NCBI RefSeq assembly: GCF_017357525.1
Contig: NZ_CP036172.1
Coordinates: 434,001 to 498,000 of the forward strand
Direction of reading: 5' to 3'
Length of the DNA: 64,000 nucleotides
DNA from: Methanofollis aquaemaris
GTDB lineage: Archaea > Halobacteriota > Methanomicrobia > Methanomicrobiales > Methanofollaceae
Shown here: piece after piece, positions 8,795 to 17,328 of the stretch
Numbering within the stretch: position 1 is the first letter of the stretch
How the letters are laid out: each line of letters starts with the position of its first letter
The notes under the pieces: generated by a model
Told to the model about the DNA's origin: nothing
The model's database searches: none
What the model saw: the letters and a program-made list of their open reading frames with translations, nothing else
Program-made: the position numbers and the translations under genes

Positions 8795-9409
8795 ATGTCA
8801 CACCCCGAACCCCGGAAAAATGTCACGCTTCTCATGGGCAGCCCGCGAAGGAACGGCAGCACCCACCTGCTCGTACAGGAAGCAGCGCGTGCGCTCCACG
8901 ATCAGGGCGTCGCAACGCAGGAGGTCTTCCTGGACGACCTCACAATCCACGACTGCCGCGGCTGCCATGGATGCAAACAGGAGCATAACGGCCGCTGTGT
9001 CGTACAGGACGACATGCAGCGGGTGTACCGCATGATGGAATCATCCGGCGGCCTGGTTGTTGCAGCACCGGTCTATTTCGGGTACGTCCCGGCCATGACA
9101 AAGGCGTGGCTCGACCGCCTCGTGCCATATATCGGGATGGATATGTCCCCGACATTCCCCGGTTCCTGCCCGGTCTCATTCATCTTCGTGCAGAACATGC
9201 CCGACCCGTCGCTCTTCGAGCCGGCACTCCGTTCATTCACGGACGCGGTGGCAATGTCCGGCCTCGATGTGCGGGAGTGCCTGGTCGCAACCGACTGCGA
9301 GATGGGAGCAAAGCCGCCGGTCACGGAACGGCCCGACCTGATGGAGCGGGCATACGCCCTGGGGAGAGACCTGATTGCAATGCGCCCGGAGGCAAAAAAT
9401 GAGTTTTAA
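8795..9409 (+). CDS. Iron-sulfur flavoprotein (Isf-type, NADPH-dependent FMN reductase fold)
   Basis: 204 residues of flavodoxin-like fold. The FMN phosphate loop is [12 protein letters not shown] at about 16-27; the compact cysteine motif CRGCHGCKQ...C (about 57-73) is the Isf-type 4Fe-4S ligand set; [19 protein letters not shown] is the conserved flavin-contact helix. Isf homologues in methanogens transfer electrons and reduce O2 or H2O2. The start at 8795 follows a gagggag Shine-Dalgarno; the frame is open to 8750 without a better signal. It is divergent from the HxlR regulator, which probably controls it. Its stop overlaps the 3' end of the convergent UPF0210 gene by four bases. Confidence 0.9.
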   Translation: MSHPEPRKNVTLLMGSPRRNGSTHLLVQEAARALHDQGVATQEVFLDDLTIHDCRGCHGCKQEHNGRCVVQDDMQRVYRMMESSGGLVVAAPVYFGYVPAMTKAWLDRLVPYIGMDMSPTFPGSCPVSFIFVQNMPDPSLFEPALRSFTDAVAMSGLDVRECLVATDCEMGAKPPVTERPDLMERAYALGRDLIAMRPEAKNEF

Positions 9410-10770
9410 TTTTTGAAACTGTGGATGGGCGCCGGGATCCTCCCGCCGCGGTTCACGAACGCCTCGCACCCGAACGGGTTGACCTGCTGCACCGGCGCAT
9501 ACCCGAGCAGTCCACCGAACTCCACCGTGTCGCCGACCTCTTTCCCGATGACCGGGATGAGCCGGACGGCGGTCGTCTTCTGATTGATCATGCCGATCGC
9601 CGCCTCGTCGGCGATCATGCCGGAGATGGTGGTGGCCGGCGTATCGCCGGGGATCGCGATCATGTCCAGGCCGACCGAGCAGACGCAGGTCATGGCCTCG
9701 AGTTTCTCGATCGAAAGGGCCCCGCGGTTGACGGCGTCGATCATGCCCTGGTCCTCGCTGACCGGGATGAAGGCGCCGCTCAGCCCGCCGACAAACGAAC
9801 TGGCCATCACCCCTCCTTTCTTCACCTGGTCGTTGAGGAGCGCGAGCGCCGCCGTCGTGCCCGGCGCACCGACCGACTCCAGACCCATCTCCTCTAAGAT
9901 TCCTGCGACGCTGTCGCCCACCGCCGGCGTCGGCGCGAGCGAGAGGTCGACGATCCCGAACGGCACCCCGAGCCTTTCCGAGGCCTCCTGGGCCACCAAC
10001 TGCCCGACGCGGGTGACCTTGAAGGCCGTCTTCTTCACCGTCTCGCAGAGCACCTCGAAGTTCTCGCCCCGCACGCCTTCGAGCGCGTGCTTCACCACGC
10101 CCGGCCCGCTCACACCCACGTTGATCACGGCGTCCGCCTCGGTCACGCCATGGAAGGCCCCGGCCATGAAGGGATTGTCGTCTGGGGCGTTGCAGAAGAC
10201 GACGAGTTTTGCACAGCCCAGAGAACTGTCCTCTTTCGTCGCCTCCGCCGTCTCCTTCACGATCTCGCCCATCAGTTTGACGGCGTCCATGTTGATGCCG
10301 GTCCTGGTGGACCCGACATTCACCGAACTGCAGACCCGCTCCGTGGATGCGAGGGCCTGGGGGATGGACCGGATGAGATTTTCGTCGGCCTTCGTCATGC
10401 CCTTGGAGACGAGCGCCGAGTAGCCTCCCAGGAAGTTCACCCCGGTCTCCTTCGCAGCCCGGTCAAGGGTCTTTGCGATCGTCACGAAGTCTTCGGGAGA
10501 GGTGCAGGCCCGTCCTCCCACCAGGGCGATGGGGGTGACGGAGATGCGTTTGTTGACGATCGGAATGCCATATTCAAGTTCGATCTCCCTGCCCGTCGAG
10601 ACGAGGTCTCGTGCGACGCGGGTGATTTTCTCGTAGATGTTCCGGTTGAGGGTGTCCAGGTCGGCGTCGATGCAGTCGAGAAGACTGATGCCCATCGTGA
10701 TGGTGCGGACATCGAGCTTCTCCTGCTCGATCATCGTGTTCGTCTCGTTGACCTCTAAGAAATTGATCAT
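9406..10770 (-). CDS. UPF0210/DUF711 family protein (PFL-like fold)
   Basis: 454 residues from the chosen start at 10770 (begins [10 protein letters not shown]), matching the usual size of UPF0210. Recognisable family blocks include [58 protein letters not shown] and [21 protein letters not shown]. The family is structurally related to pyruvate-formate-lyase-like barrels, but its reaction is not established. It is encoded 11 bases downstream of a small ACT-domain protein; this pairing (UPF0237 plus UPF0210) is conserved in many archaea and bacteria and suggests that the ACT protein senses an amino acid and regulates the enzyme. Confidence 0.92.
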   Translation of the reverse strand: MINFLEVNETNTMIEQEKLDVRTITMGISLLDCIDADLDTLNRNIYEKITRVARDLVSTGREIELEYGIPIVNKRISVTPIALVGGRACTSPEDFVTIAKTLDRAAKETGVNFLGGYSALVSKGMTKADENLIRSIPQALASTERVCSSVNVGSTRTGINMDAVKLMGEIVKETAEATKEDSSLGCAKLVVFCNAPDDNPFMAGAFHGVTEADAVINVGVSGPGVVKHALEGVRGENFEVLCETVKKTAFKVTRVGQLVAQEASERLGVPFGIVDLSLAPTPAVGDSVAGILEEMGLESVGAPGTTAALALLNDQVKKGGVMASSFVGGLSGAFIPVSEDQGMIDAVNRGALSIEKLEAMTCVCSVGLDMIAIPGDTPATTISGMIADEAAIGMINQKTTAVRLIPVIGKEVGDTVEFGGLLGYAPVQQVNPFGCEAFVNRGGRIPAPIHSFKN

Positions 10771-10781
10771 CGGCACGCCTC

Positions 10782-11054
10782 TCAGATCCGGTGCATTTTC
10801 GTAAAGATGTCCTCGCGCTGGCACCGGATCCTGACCCCGATCTCGTCGCCGAGGGTTTCGAGATCACGGACCATCTCGCCGAAGGGTCTTGTCGACCCGT
10901 CGGTGTCGACGATCATCATCATATTGAAGTAGCCCTGCACGATGGTCTGGGAGATGTCCTCGACGTTCACCTGGTTCTCCGCGAGGTAGGTGCAGACCTT
11001 CGCGATGATCCCGACGGTGTCTTTGCCCACGACCGTGATGATGGTTTTTTTCAT
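10782..11054 (-). CDS. UPF0237 ACT-domain protein
   Basis: 90 residues forming a single ACT domain: [20 protein letters not shown] at the start, then [15 protein letters not shown] and a C-terminal helix with [17 protein letters not shown] domains bind amino acids and control enzymes; this GcvR-like stand-alone form is the standard partner of UPF0210. It is first in a two-gene unit, followed by the UPF0210 gene after 11 bases. The ligand is unknown. Confidence 0.92.
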   Translation of the reverse strand: MKKTIITVVGKDTVGIIAKVCTYLAENQVNVEDISQTIVQGYFNMMMIVDTDGSTRPFGEMVRDLETLGDEIGVRIRCQREDIFTKMHRI

Positions 11055-11170
11055 GCCCTGTCACTCCTGGTAGTATATTGGTGCTCGCGGGAGATTAATT
11101 TCGTCGCGGGATGAGGTCTACGAAAAATTTTCGCCGGGTCAGATCCCGTCTGCGAACTTCCCCGGCATGT

Positions 11171-11671
11171 TCACGCTCTCCACATCCTGACTCTCAGTTC
11201 GCACTCCTCGCCCGGCAGCCAGCGCCCGTTCTGCCGCATCGTCTCGATCGCTCTGGCCGCCCTGCTCGGCGTCACGATCTCGCCGGCGACGAGGTGATCC
11301 ATGAGCCAGAGGGTGCCGTGGAGCACAACTCCTTCTTCCCGTGCGGTCTTTCGCAGCGGACCGTCCCCGGAGAGAAGGACGGCCCCGGTATGGCGTGCGA
11401 GGACCATCACCGAGATGTCCTCCATGGAAAGAGCAGGATAGTTCTTCCTGAGTTCGAGCATTTCGATGACCTGTTCGCCGGGAAGTTCCCTGATCTCGAG
11501 CCCACGCAGGTCCGTGAGCGGAACGGTCCTGACCTCATGGACGACGATGTCGGTGGTCAGGAAGACGCAGTCAAGAGAGAAGAGATCGTGCAGGATTCCC
11601 CCGGCAACGAGATCGAAGAGGACGTTTGCATCGACGACGCAGGTCGGGGGGATGCCCTGCGTCCGCCGCAC
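11171..11671 (-). CDS. PIN-like (DUF3368-type) protein, putative toxin
   Basis: 166 residues; start is GTG at 11671, immediately after the stop of the upstream Xre-IrrE gene, so the two are translationally coupled. The N-terminal TCVVDANVLFDL carries the first PIN Asp; MEDISVMVLARHTGAVLLSGDGPLRKTA supplies the later acidic residues and the typical strand-turn of DUF3368 PIN-like proteins. PIN domains are Mg-dependent ribonucleases and are frequent toxins. Pairing with an Xre-ImmA/IrrE antitoxin-like gene is a known predicted toxin-antitoxin arrangement. The C-terminal third is basic and could bind RNA. Activity is inferred. Confidence 0.78.
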   Translation of the reverse strand: MRRTQGIPPTCVVDANVLFDLVAGGILHDLFSLDCVFLTTDIVVHEVRTVPLTDLRGLEIRELPGEQVIEMLELRKNYPALSMEDISVMVLARHTGAVLLSGDGPLRKTAREEGVVLHGTLWLMDHLVAGEIVTPSRAARAIETMRQNGRWLPGEECELRVRMWRA

Positions 11672-12706
11672 CTACTCAACCCCTGCGGTGATCCCGGGCA
11701 GGTCGCCCCCGAAGAGTTCTCTGGCCCGCGACCGCGTGATCTTCTTCTCGTTCATGGCCCGCAGGATGAGCAGATGCATGTACGTGGGCGTTTCATGTCT
11801 CACCGGTTTCGCAGGCTTTTCCCTGCCGGCCTTCGCCTGGTTCAGCCGGGCATACAGCCCCTTTGCGGTCACCCCGGTGATGACCCCGAGGTCCTGGGCA
11901 CGACGGACCCAGGCTTTCATGCTCATCCCGTACTTGTGCTTGAGGAGATAGAGTTCCCGGAGATCGACGGCATGGCGTTTCTTCCCCAGTTCTTTCCACA
12001 CCATCTCGCGGGGCACAAGAAATGCGCCGGCAAACCGGTGCGCCGCCGCTTCTTCATCGAGCGGGTGCTCCACCCGGAGGAGCAGGTGCCCCAGTTCGTG
12101 GGCGCAGTTGTAGCGTTGGCGATCCCCGCTCATGGCGGTGTTGACCGCGATCACCGGCGTCCTCTCGTCGTGATACAATGTCAGGGCGTCGAAGGAGTCG
12201 GGTGCTTCGATGGTGCCGACCTTGATCCCGTGCTGTTCCAGGACGTCCATCACGTTCTCGATGGGGTCGAGGCCCAGGTCCCAGGCCTCGCGTACCCGCG
12301 AGGCGACCGCTTCCACCTCCTCCATGCCGGATGCCCGGCACTCTTCACGCGGCGGGAGGTCCAGATCGGCCCTGATGCCCGAGATCATCTCGATCTCCAG
12401 GTAGCGTTCCAGCCAGTCGGTCACCTTCGCGTGGATGATATGCTCCTCTTTTTTGGTGAGTGTTCGGTGGCACCGGTACTGCGGTGCGGAGAGGTGCACC
12501 GTGACCTGCCGGAAGAAGAAGTCGATGTTGACGTCCAGGGCCTCACCGAGGCGGATGAGCGTGCCCGAAGCCGGGACCACCTCTTCTCGTTCGTACTTCG
12601 AAATCGCCGTCGCACTTACTCCGACTGCCGCACCGAGTTCCCGCTGGTTCATCCCGGCACTTCTTCGGGCCGCCTTTATCCGCTCGGCAATGCTCATATG
12701 GCTCAC
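11672..12706 (-). CDS. Xre-type HTH fused to ImmA/IrrE metallopeptidase, putative antitoxin/regulator
   Basis: 344 residues. The N-terminal Xre helix-turn-helix spans about 5-62 (MNQRELGAAVGVSATAISKYE). A central ImmA/IrrE zinc peptidase domain contains HELGH at 203-207 with third ligand near Glu219 in DEEAAAHRFAGAFLVP. The last 60 residues are basic. COG2856-like proteins regulate their own operon, cleave or disarm repressors, and often pair with toxins; here the next gene is PIN-like with no gap. A perfect 11-bp inverted repeat upstream (12731-12768) is a likely operator for autorepression. An alternative ATG lies three codons downstream of the chosen one. Confidence 0.88.
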   Translation of the reverse strand: MSHMSIAERIKAARRSAGMNQRELGAAVGVSATAISKYEREEVVPASGTLIRLGEALDVNIDFFFRQVTVHLSAPQYRCHRTLTKKEEHIIHAKVTDWLERYLEIEMISGIRADLDLPPREECRASGMEEVEAVASRVREAWDLGLDPIENVMDVLEQHGIKVGTIEAPDSFDALTLYHDERTPVIAVNTAMSGDRQRYNCAHELGHLLLRVEHPLDEEAAAHRFAGAFLVPREMVWKELGKKRHAVDLRELYLLKHKYGMSMKAWVRRAQDLGVITGVTAKGLYARLNQAKAGREKPAKPVRHETPTYMHLLILRAMNEKKITRSRARELFGGDLPGITAGVE

Positions 12707-12730
12707 TCCTCTTCGACCTGGTTGCCGTGA

Positions 12731-12768
12731 AGTTTACAAAAGTTCTGGAGTTCGAGATTTTGTAAACT
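12731..12768. promoter_or_regulatory. Perfect inverted-repeat operator upstream of Xre-IrrE/PIN
   Basis: agtttacaaaa (12731-12741) and ttttgtaaact (12758-12768) are exact reverse complements separated by 16 bases, 25 bases upstream of the Xre-IrrE start. Position and symmetry fit an operator bound by two Xre units. Confidence 0.7.
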
Positions 12769-13070
12769 ATGCTCCAGTCTCCATCACGATATTTGAAGGT
12801 TGTGATCTTTTTTCTGGGGGGGTTCTCCGGGTGGAATGGGGGGTTGTGAGGTCTATTTTTTGGGCGGGATGGGAGCGGGAGGGGTGCCGTGTCTTCGTTC
12901 GAGGGGAGAAGGATTTGGTGGTGCGCCTCATGTTCTGGATTTTCGGCATCAAAAAATAGGGGAGGATGGAATGGAGAAGTACCCTTATATTAGATCTCTA
13001 TGATACTTGCAAAGATGGATATTAATACTTTATTTATCAAAATAGCCAATTCAAACAATAATGGAAAGGA
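12769..13070. other. Junction between G+C-rich backbone and A+T-rich island, no gene seen
   Basis: The first 190 bases are G-rich on the plus strand without a believable frame. After about 12960 the composition changes abruptly to A/T-rich, marking the left edge of the island. No tRNA or direct-repeat attachment site was recognised at the edge. Confidence 0.5.
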
Positions 13071-13080
13071 CTATATATTG
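13071..13080 (+). promoter_or_regulatory. TATA-box candidate for the ASCH island
   Basis: ctatatattg lies 48 bases before the ATG at 13128. It fits an archaeal TATA box with an initiation site about 25 bases downstream and a short leader. Confidence 0.45.
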
Positions 13081-13127
13081 AACATCTCTTATTTTATTAT
13101 TAAGGGCTGTTTCGGTTAGTGATCTCA

Positions 13128-14639
13128 ATGAAGTTGTTATTAGACACGAATATTCTTCTACATCGTGAAAGTAAAAATCCTGTTAACCAAGATATTGGGA
13201 GACTTTTTTCTTGGATCGATAAATTAGGATATGAAAAATGTATACATCAAGTCAATATCGATGAGATAGAAAAAATTAAAGATGAAAATGTTCGTAAGGC
13301 ATTTTTGATTAAAATTGATAGTTATCATCGTTTACCTACCGTGGCCCCACTTCATCCAGTTGTAAGAGAAGTATCAGAAAAATATGATACAAGTAGTAAT
13401 GACTTGAACGATACTGCTCTCTTAAATGAGGTATATTCTCAGCGTGTCGATTTACTACTGACCGAAGACCGAAAAATTCATAAAAAGGCTTTAAAGTTAG
13501 GGATTGACGAAAAAGTATTCACAATAGACTCTTTTTTGGAGAAAGTCACTTCAGAAAATCCTGACCTTGTTGACTATAATATTTTATCAGTACGAAAAGA
13601 ATACTTTGGAAATATTAATATAAAAGATGATTTTTTTGAAAGTTTAAAAGAAGATTATCAAGATTTTGAGAAATGGTTCGCGAAAAAATCTGATGAAAAA
13701 GCATATATCTGTCTTTTGGAAAAAAAAATAATTGCATTTCTTTATTTAAAATTAGAAAAAGAGAATGAACTCTATTCAGATATAAGACCTAATTTTTCAA
13801 AAAAAAGGCGACTCAAAATAGGTACATTTAAGGTTGATTTAAATGGTTACAAACTTGGAGAAAGATTCTTAAAAATAATCTTCGATAACGCGATACAGTA
13901 TTCTGTAGATGAAATATATGTTACAATTTTTCCAAAAAGCATTGGTCAATTACGTCTAATAAATTTGCTTAAAGATTTTGGTTTTGCATACCATGGCAAA
14001 AAAGAGTCAATTTCTGGGGAAGAAGATGTATATGTTAGGGAATTCTCACGAAATGCTTTGAAATCATCACCTAAGACAACCTACCCGTACATTGATAGTA
14101 AAGTCAATAAATATCTTGTTTCCATATATCCTGAATATCATACAAGCCTTCTACCAGACTCTATACTTTGTACTGAATCATCTGAGGATTATATTGAGAA
14201 CGAACCTCACAGAAATGCAATTTCAAAGATTTTTATATCGAGATCGTTTAATCGAGATTTAAACGTTGGGGACATTATAATATTTTATCGAACTGGGGGA
14301 TATCATAAGAGTGTAATTACCACCCTTGGGATTGTAGAAAACATCCACACAAATATTCAAGATGAAGATCACTTTATTAGCCTGTGCCGAAAAAGAAGTG
14401 TTTTTTCCACAGACGAACTTATCGCCAAGTGGAATGAAAAACCAAATTCCAGACCTTTTGTTGTAAATTTCTTGTATACCTATTCATTCCCAAAAAGACT
14501 AAATTTAAAGCGGCTCATTGAATTGGGAGTAATTAAAGATAGATCTTCGGCCCCACGAGGATTTGAAGAGATATCTGATCAGAGTTTTGAAAAAATAATT
14601 TCAGAGACAGGCACCAATCGGCACATTATTATCACGTGA
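13128..14639 (+). CDS. PIN-GNAT-ASCH three-domain protein
   Basis: 503 residues with three domains read by eye. Residues 1-140 are a PIN nuclease: Asp6 in LLLDTN, Glu46, Asp95 in LNDTALL and Asp114 in LTEDRK form the acidic set. Residues 165-305 are a GNAT-like domain (KAYICLLEKKIIAFLYLK, then LGERFLKIIFDNA as an acetyl-CoA-type loop and helix, and YVTIFPKSIGQLRLINLL). Residues 325-503 resemble a PUA-like ASCH/EVE domain (VSIYPEY, VGDIIIFYRT, TTLGIVENI, VFSTDELI). The start ATG 13128 puts the first PIN strand at the N-terminus; GTG at 13119 is the alternative. DNA is very A+T-rich compared with the backbone, so lateral transfer is likely. The architecture suggests a toxin or defence effector acting on RNA; the function is inferred. 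Confidence 0.8.
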   Translation: MKLLLDTNILLHRESKNPVNQDIGRLFSWIDKLGYEKCIHQVNIDEIEKIKDENVRKAFLIKIDSYHRLPTVAPLHPVVREVSEKYDTSSNDLNDTALLNEVYSQRVDLLLTEDRKIHKKALKLGIDEKVFTIDSFLEKVTSENPDLVDYNILSVRKEYFGNINIKDDFFESLKEDYQDFEKWFAKKSDEKAYICLLEKKIIAFLYLKLEKENELYSDIRPNFSKKRRLKIGTFKVDLNGYKLGERFLKIIFDNAIQYSVDEIYVTIFPKSIGQLRLINLLKDFGFAYHGKKESISGEEDVYVREFSRNALKSSPKTTYPYIDSKVNKYLVSIYPEYHTSLLPDSILCTESSEDYIENEPHRNAISKIFISRSFNRDLNVGDIIIFYRTGGYHKSVITTLGIVENIHTNIQDEDHFISLCRKRSVFSTDELIAKWNEKPNSRPFVVNFLYTYSFPKRLNLKRLIELGVIKDRSSAPRGFEEISDQSFEKIISETGTNRHIIIT

Positions 14640-14676
14640 ATCAAGATTTTCAAAAAAATTTTTTGGGAGAGATAAT

Positions 14677-14865
14677 ATGAATTTCAAAGATGAAAACCAA
14701 AATTATGATCCAAATCTTGGTTTCACGAAAAGATTTGCCGATCCAGCAAATCCCCATAATATTGATTCATACTTCAAATCTCCTCAAAATTATGGTTATA
14801 TTATCTCTTCAACAGAATTGCGACCACAGAAGGAAGGGATGGTAGTTAAAAATGTCACAATATAG
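14677..14865 (+). CDS. Small protein between the two ASCH fusions
   Basis: 62 residues, polar, rich in Asn, Tyr and Pro, with no recognised motif or membrane segment. It is preceded by a gggaga Shine-Dalgarno and its last codons overlap the ATG of the next gene (14852) by 14 bases, so it is probably translated and coupled. It starts 37 bases after the PIN-GNAT-ASCH stop. By position it could be an antitoxin or linker peptide; nothing in the sequence proves that. Confidence 0.55.
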   Translation: MNFKDENQNYDPNLGFTKRFADPANPHNIDSYFKSPQNYGYIISSTELRPQKEGMVVKNVTI

Positions 14866-16117
14866 ACTTGATCGGATCCTTCATGAAGAGGAAATTAGCC
14901 AATTAGAAAATTTACTAGTACCTATACTCACGAATGAGTATCCAAATTTTTCAAAATGGCTTGAAAAAGTCCAAATAGAGATAACAAACGGGAGTCGATT
15001 CGCGAATGGAATTTGGAAAGAAAAATTGATCGCTACCTCAATAATAAAATTGACTGCAAGTGGAATAGCAGAGTTAAAAAGTTTTTTTATTGATCCTAAT
15101 TTTCAACATTCAGGTTATGGTAACGACCTTTACGATGATACCGAAACACAATGTCGGAAAGCGGGGGTAAAGAGAATCATATCGTATATATACACCGATG
15201 ATACCCCCATGATAGAATTTTTGATATCAAAGGGGTTCTTGATATCAGGAAAAGAAGATCTTTATGGAAACTCAAGGGAATCCTATATTCTTTCAAAAGC
15301 ATTAGATCCAGAATACTTTGGAGATCCATTTGATTGGGAGGGGCTTGGAGAATGGTATCTTCAAACTAGGTTAAATGCGATAAATATAAAGGATCATCCT
15401 CTTGTTAATGATAGGCGATTTGATAGACATATGATGATCAGTCTAGGAGATTATTCGATTCATGCATTGGTCGAAGTAAAAGACCAAAAAGTCGATCTTG
15501 ACCCTGTATCAATTTTGCATAAACACTGTAATGAATCAGAATATCATTTACCAATCTTCATTGCTCGTGAGTTTACTGAAAGAGCTGAAAATTATGCTAA
15601 AAAGAATGCAGTAATTATCTTCAATTCTCGTGATATTGCTCAGTACCTCGGGAGGAAAACCCCAGTTATTTGTGAGGGCACCCCAAAAGGAATGATTGTT
15701 TCAATCAAGCCAGATTACCTTGAAAGACTTTTGAGACAAGATCCTCCCTATTATTATATAAAGGGGGGACCATCAGGTAAATCCCTTAAAGCCGGGCAAA
15801 CGTTAGTATTTTACTCAACAGCCCCCGAAAAGTGTGTAAAAGCACTTGGTAAAATAAGATCAGTTACAGTAGGCACTCCAGATGAAATATGGAACATGTA
15901 TAACCAGAATTTAGTCCTTAGTAAAGAAGAGTACTTCCGTTTTGCCTCTATTAAGCAAAAAATATTGGTTATTGAATTGAATGATGTTAGTGAGATAACT
16001 TCTATCAAAGAAGACGAATTAGACACAATTATTTCAAAAAAAGATAGAAGTGGATCGTATATTGATGAAAAAACCTTAAATGGAATTATAAAATTAGGTT
16101 CTGGGTTTGATGAATGA
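14852..16117 (+). CDS. GNAT - PD-(D/E)XK nuclease-like - ASCH fusion
   Basis: 421 residues. Residues 1-150 are a GNAT domain: ELKSFFIDPNFQHSGYGNDLY contains the Q-x-x-G-x-G acetyl-CoA loop at 85-90, followed by MIEFLISKGF. Residues 155-268 resemble an Mrr-type restriction nuclease core: Asp191 in RRFDRHMM, the E-V-K triplet at 208-210 in HALVEVK, and LPIFIAREFTERAENYAKKN plus IIFNSRDIAQYL, which matches the Mrr strand-helix tail. Residues 275-395 are ASCH-like (MIVSIKPDYLERLL, TLVFYSTAPEKCVKALGKI, LSKEEYF), close in pattern to the stand-alone ASCH protein at 16858. The gene overlaps the small upstream ORF. The nuclease assignment is the least certain part. Confidence 0.72.
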   Translation: MSQYRLDRILHEEEISQLENLLVPILTNEYPNFSKWLEKVQIEITNGSRFANGIWKEKLIATSIIKLTASGIAELKSFFIDPNFQHSGYGNDLYDDTETQCRKAGVKRIISYIYTDDTPMIEFLISKGFLISGKEDLYGNSRESYILSKALDPEYFGDPFDWEGLGEWYLQTRLNAINIKDHPLVNDRRFDRHMMISLGDYSIHALVEVKDQKVDLDPVSILHKHCNESEYHLPIFIAREFTERAENYAKKNAVIIFNSRDIAQYLGRKTPVICEGTPKGMIVSIKPDYLERLLRQDPPYYYIKGGPSGKSLKAGQTLVFYSTAPEKCVKALGKIRSVTVGTPDEIWNMYNQNLVLSKEEYFRFASIKQKILVIELNDVSEITSIKEDELDTIISKKDRSGSYIDEKTLNGIIKLGSGFDE

Positions 16118-16857
16118 GATAATTTGTGGATTTAAATTGTAGAAATACAGCAGTTTAAATAAAATCATCTTTTGAGGTTCTGTTTATGATTCTAATTTTG
16201 CAAACGTAGTTATTCAGCACAGGAAGAAAAAGATATTTGCGCGAAATCACCACTGAACAAAGATCGCTAATATAATGGGTTTCATAAGTCGAACATCCAT
16301 GATTGGTGTTTTATTTTCTGACTTATCTAACAAAGAGCATATCTCAGAAGTATCTTGGGCTCAATCAATCATCAGGATCGAGAAACTTTCCGACCATTCC
16401 TCTGCCTCCCCCACTTCAATCGCCATCACAGGGATCCAGGGGCGGTGGCCCCGGCGCGAGTGACGGAGGAAGGCAGGCCGATCAGACGTGCCGCCCACAG
16501 AGAGAATAAAGAATGTTTCCTTGCTGACACCCCAGCCCTCCCCACGACGAAGATAGGGGTGGGGCGGCAACAATCTCTTGAACGACACCATGCTTCAGAA
16601 ACGTCTCCCACTCCCCTATCAAGGCCTGGAGAGTTTTGGGATGACCTTAAACTATATTAAGTAACGTTCACTTTCACAATGCAGTCGAAATTACTAATAA
16701 ATTGGGGCTCTTAATATAGACAAGAAATTATTCCATCAAATACACAAGACTAAAAATTAGTCAAGTGGGACACAAATAATTTTCACACAAGATCCGCAGT
16801 TTATTACCTAAACTGATAATACAGACGACACATGGATTAAACAGCCGAGTGGAATCA
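16118..16857. other. 740-base non-coding stretch inside the island
   Basis: A/T-rich flanks surround a G+C-rich insert (about 16390-16640). No convincing frame or RNA gene was found. The insert includes ccccacgacgaagatag (16540-16556) and ggggcggcaaca (16561-16572); the same two words recur with identical 4-base spacing at 24782-24814, so a dispersed repeat lies here. Confidence 0.5.
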
Positions 16858-17235
16858 ATGCGAGTCATACTATCCATTAGACCAAAGCATGTCCGGAAAA
16901 TAATTAGTGGGAAGAAGAGATATGAATTCCGTAAAGTAATATTTAAAGACAGATCTGTTCATGAAATTTACGTCTATTCATCATCTCCTGTGAAGAAAAT
17001 TGTTGGTAAATTTAATGTTGGACAGATTCTTGAAGATCACCCTGAGGCTTTATGGGAAAAAGTGAAAGATGATTCTGGACTCACAAAAAGTGACTTTTAC
17101 AGTTATTTCTCTGGAAAAAATAAGGGATATGCTATAGAGATAGTAAACTTTGTTCTATTTGAAGAACCGATTGATCCAAAAAAGATCGATCCTAAATTCA
17201 TCCCTCCTCAATCGTTCATATATCTAAAAGATTGA
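16858..17235 (+). CDS. Stand-alone ASCH-domain protein
   Basis: 125 residues, a complete ASCH domain. It opens ILSIRPKHVRKIISGKKRYE, which contains the G-x-K-x-x-E-x-R signature (SGKKRYEFR), then IYVYSSSPVKKIVGKFNVGQ and SDFYSYFSG. ASCH domains are PUA-like folds predicted to bind RNA; some act as nucleases or amidohydrolases. The ATG at 16858 is preferred to GTG at 16849 because the family starts right at the first strand. It lies 740 bases after the GNAT-nuclease-ASCH gene on the same strand, and its spacing pattern of conserved residues matches the ASCH part of that protein, which argues for a shared origin or task. Confidence 0.88.
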   Translation: MRVILSIRPKHVRKIISGKKRYEFRKVIFKDRSVHEIYVYSSSPVKKIVGKFNVGQILEDHPEALWEKVKDDSGLTKSDFYSYFSGKNKGYAIEIVNFVLFEEPIDPKKIDPKFIPPQSFIYLKD

Positions 17236-17328
17236 ATCTTAATTTTTGCATTTATTTAGACAAATTGACTATTGTCTGATCAAATGTTGTTCTTGCTCGT
17301 TCGATCTTCGCGAACAATAACACCCTCC

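Noticed and set aside
13128-17235. Prophage or integrative element with integrase
   Set aside because: The island has no integrase, terminase, replication gene or recognisable attachment repeats.
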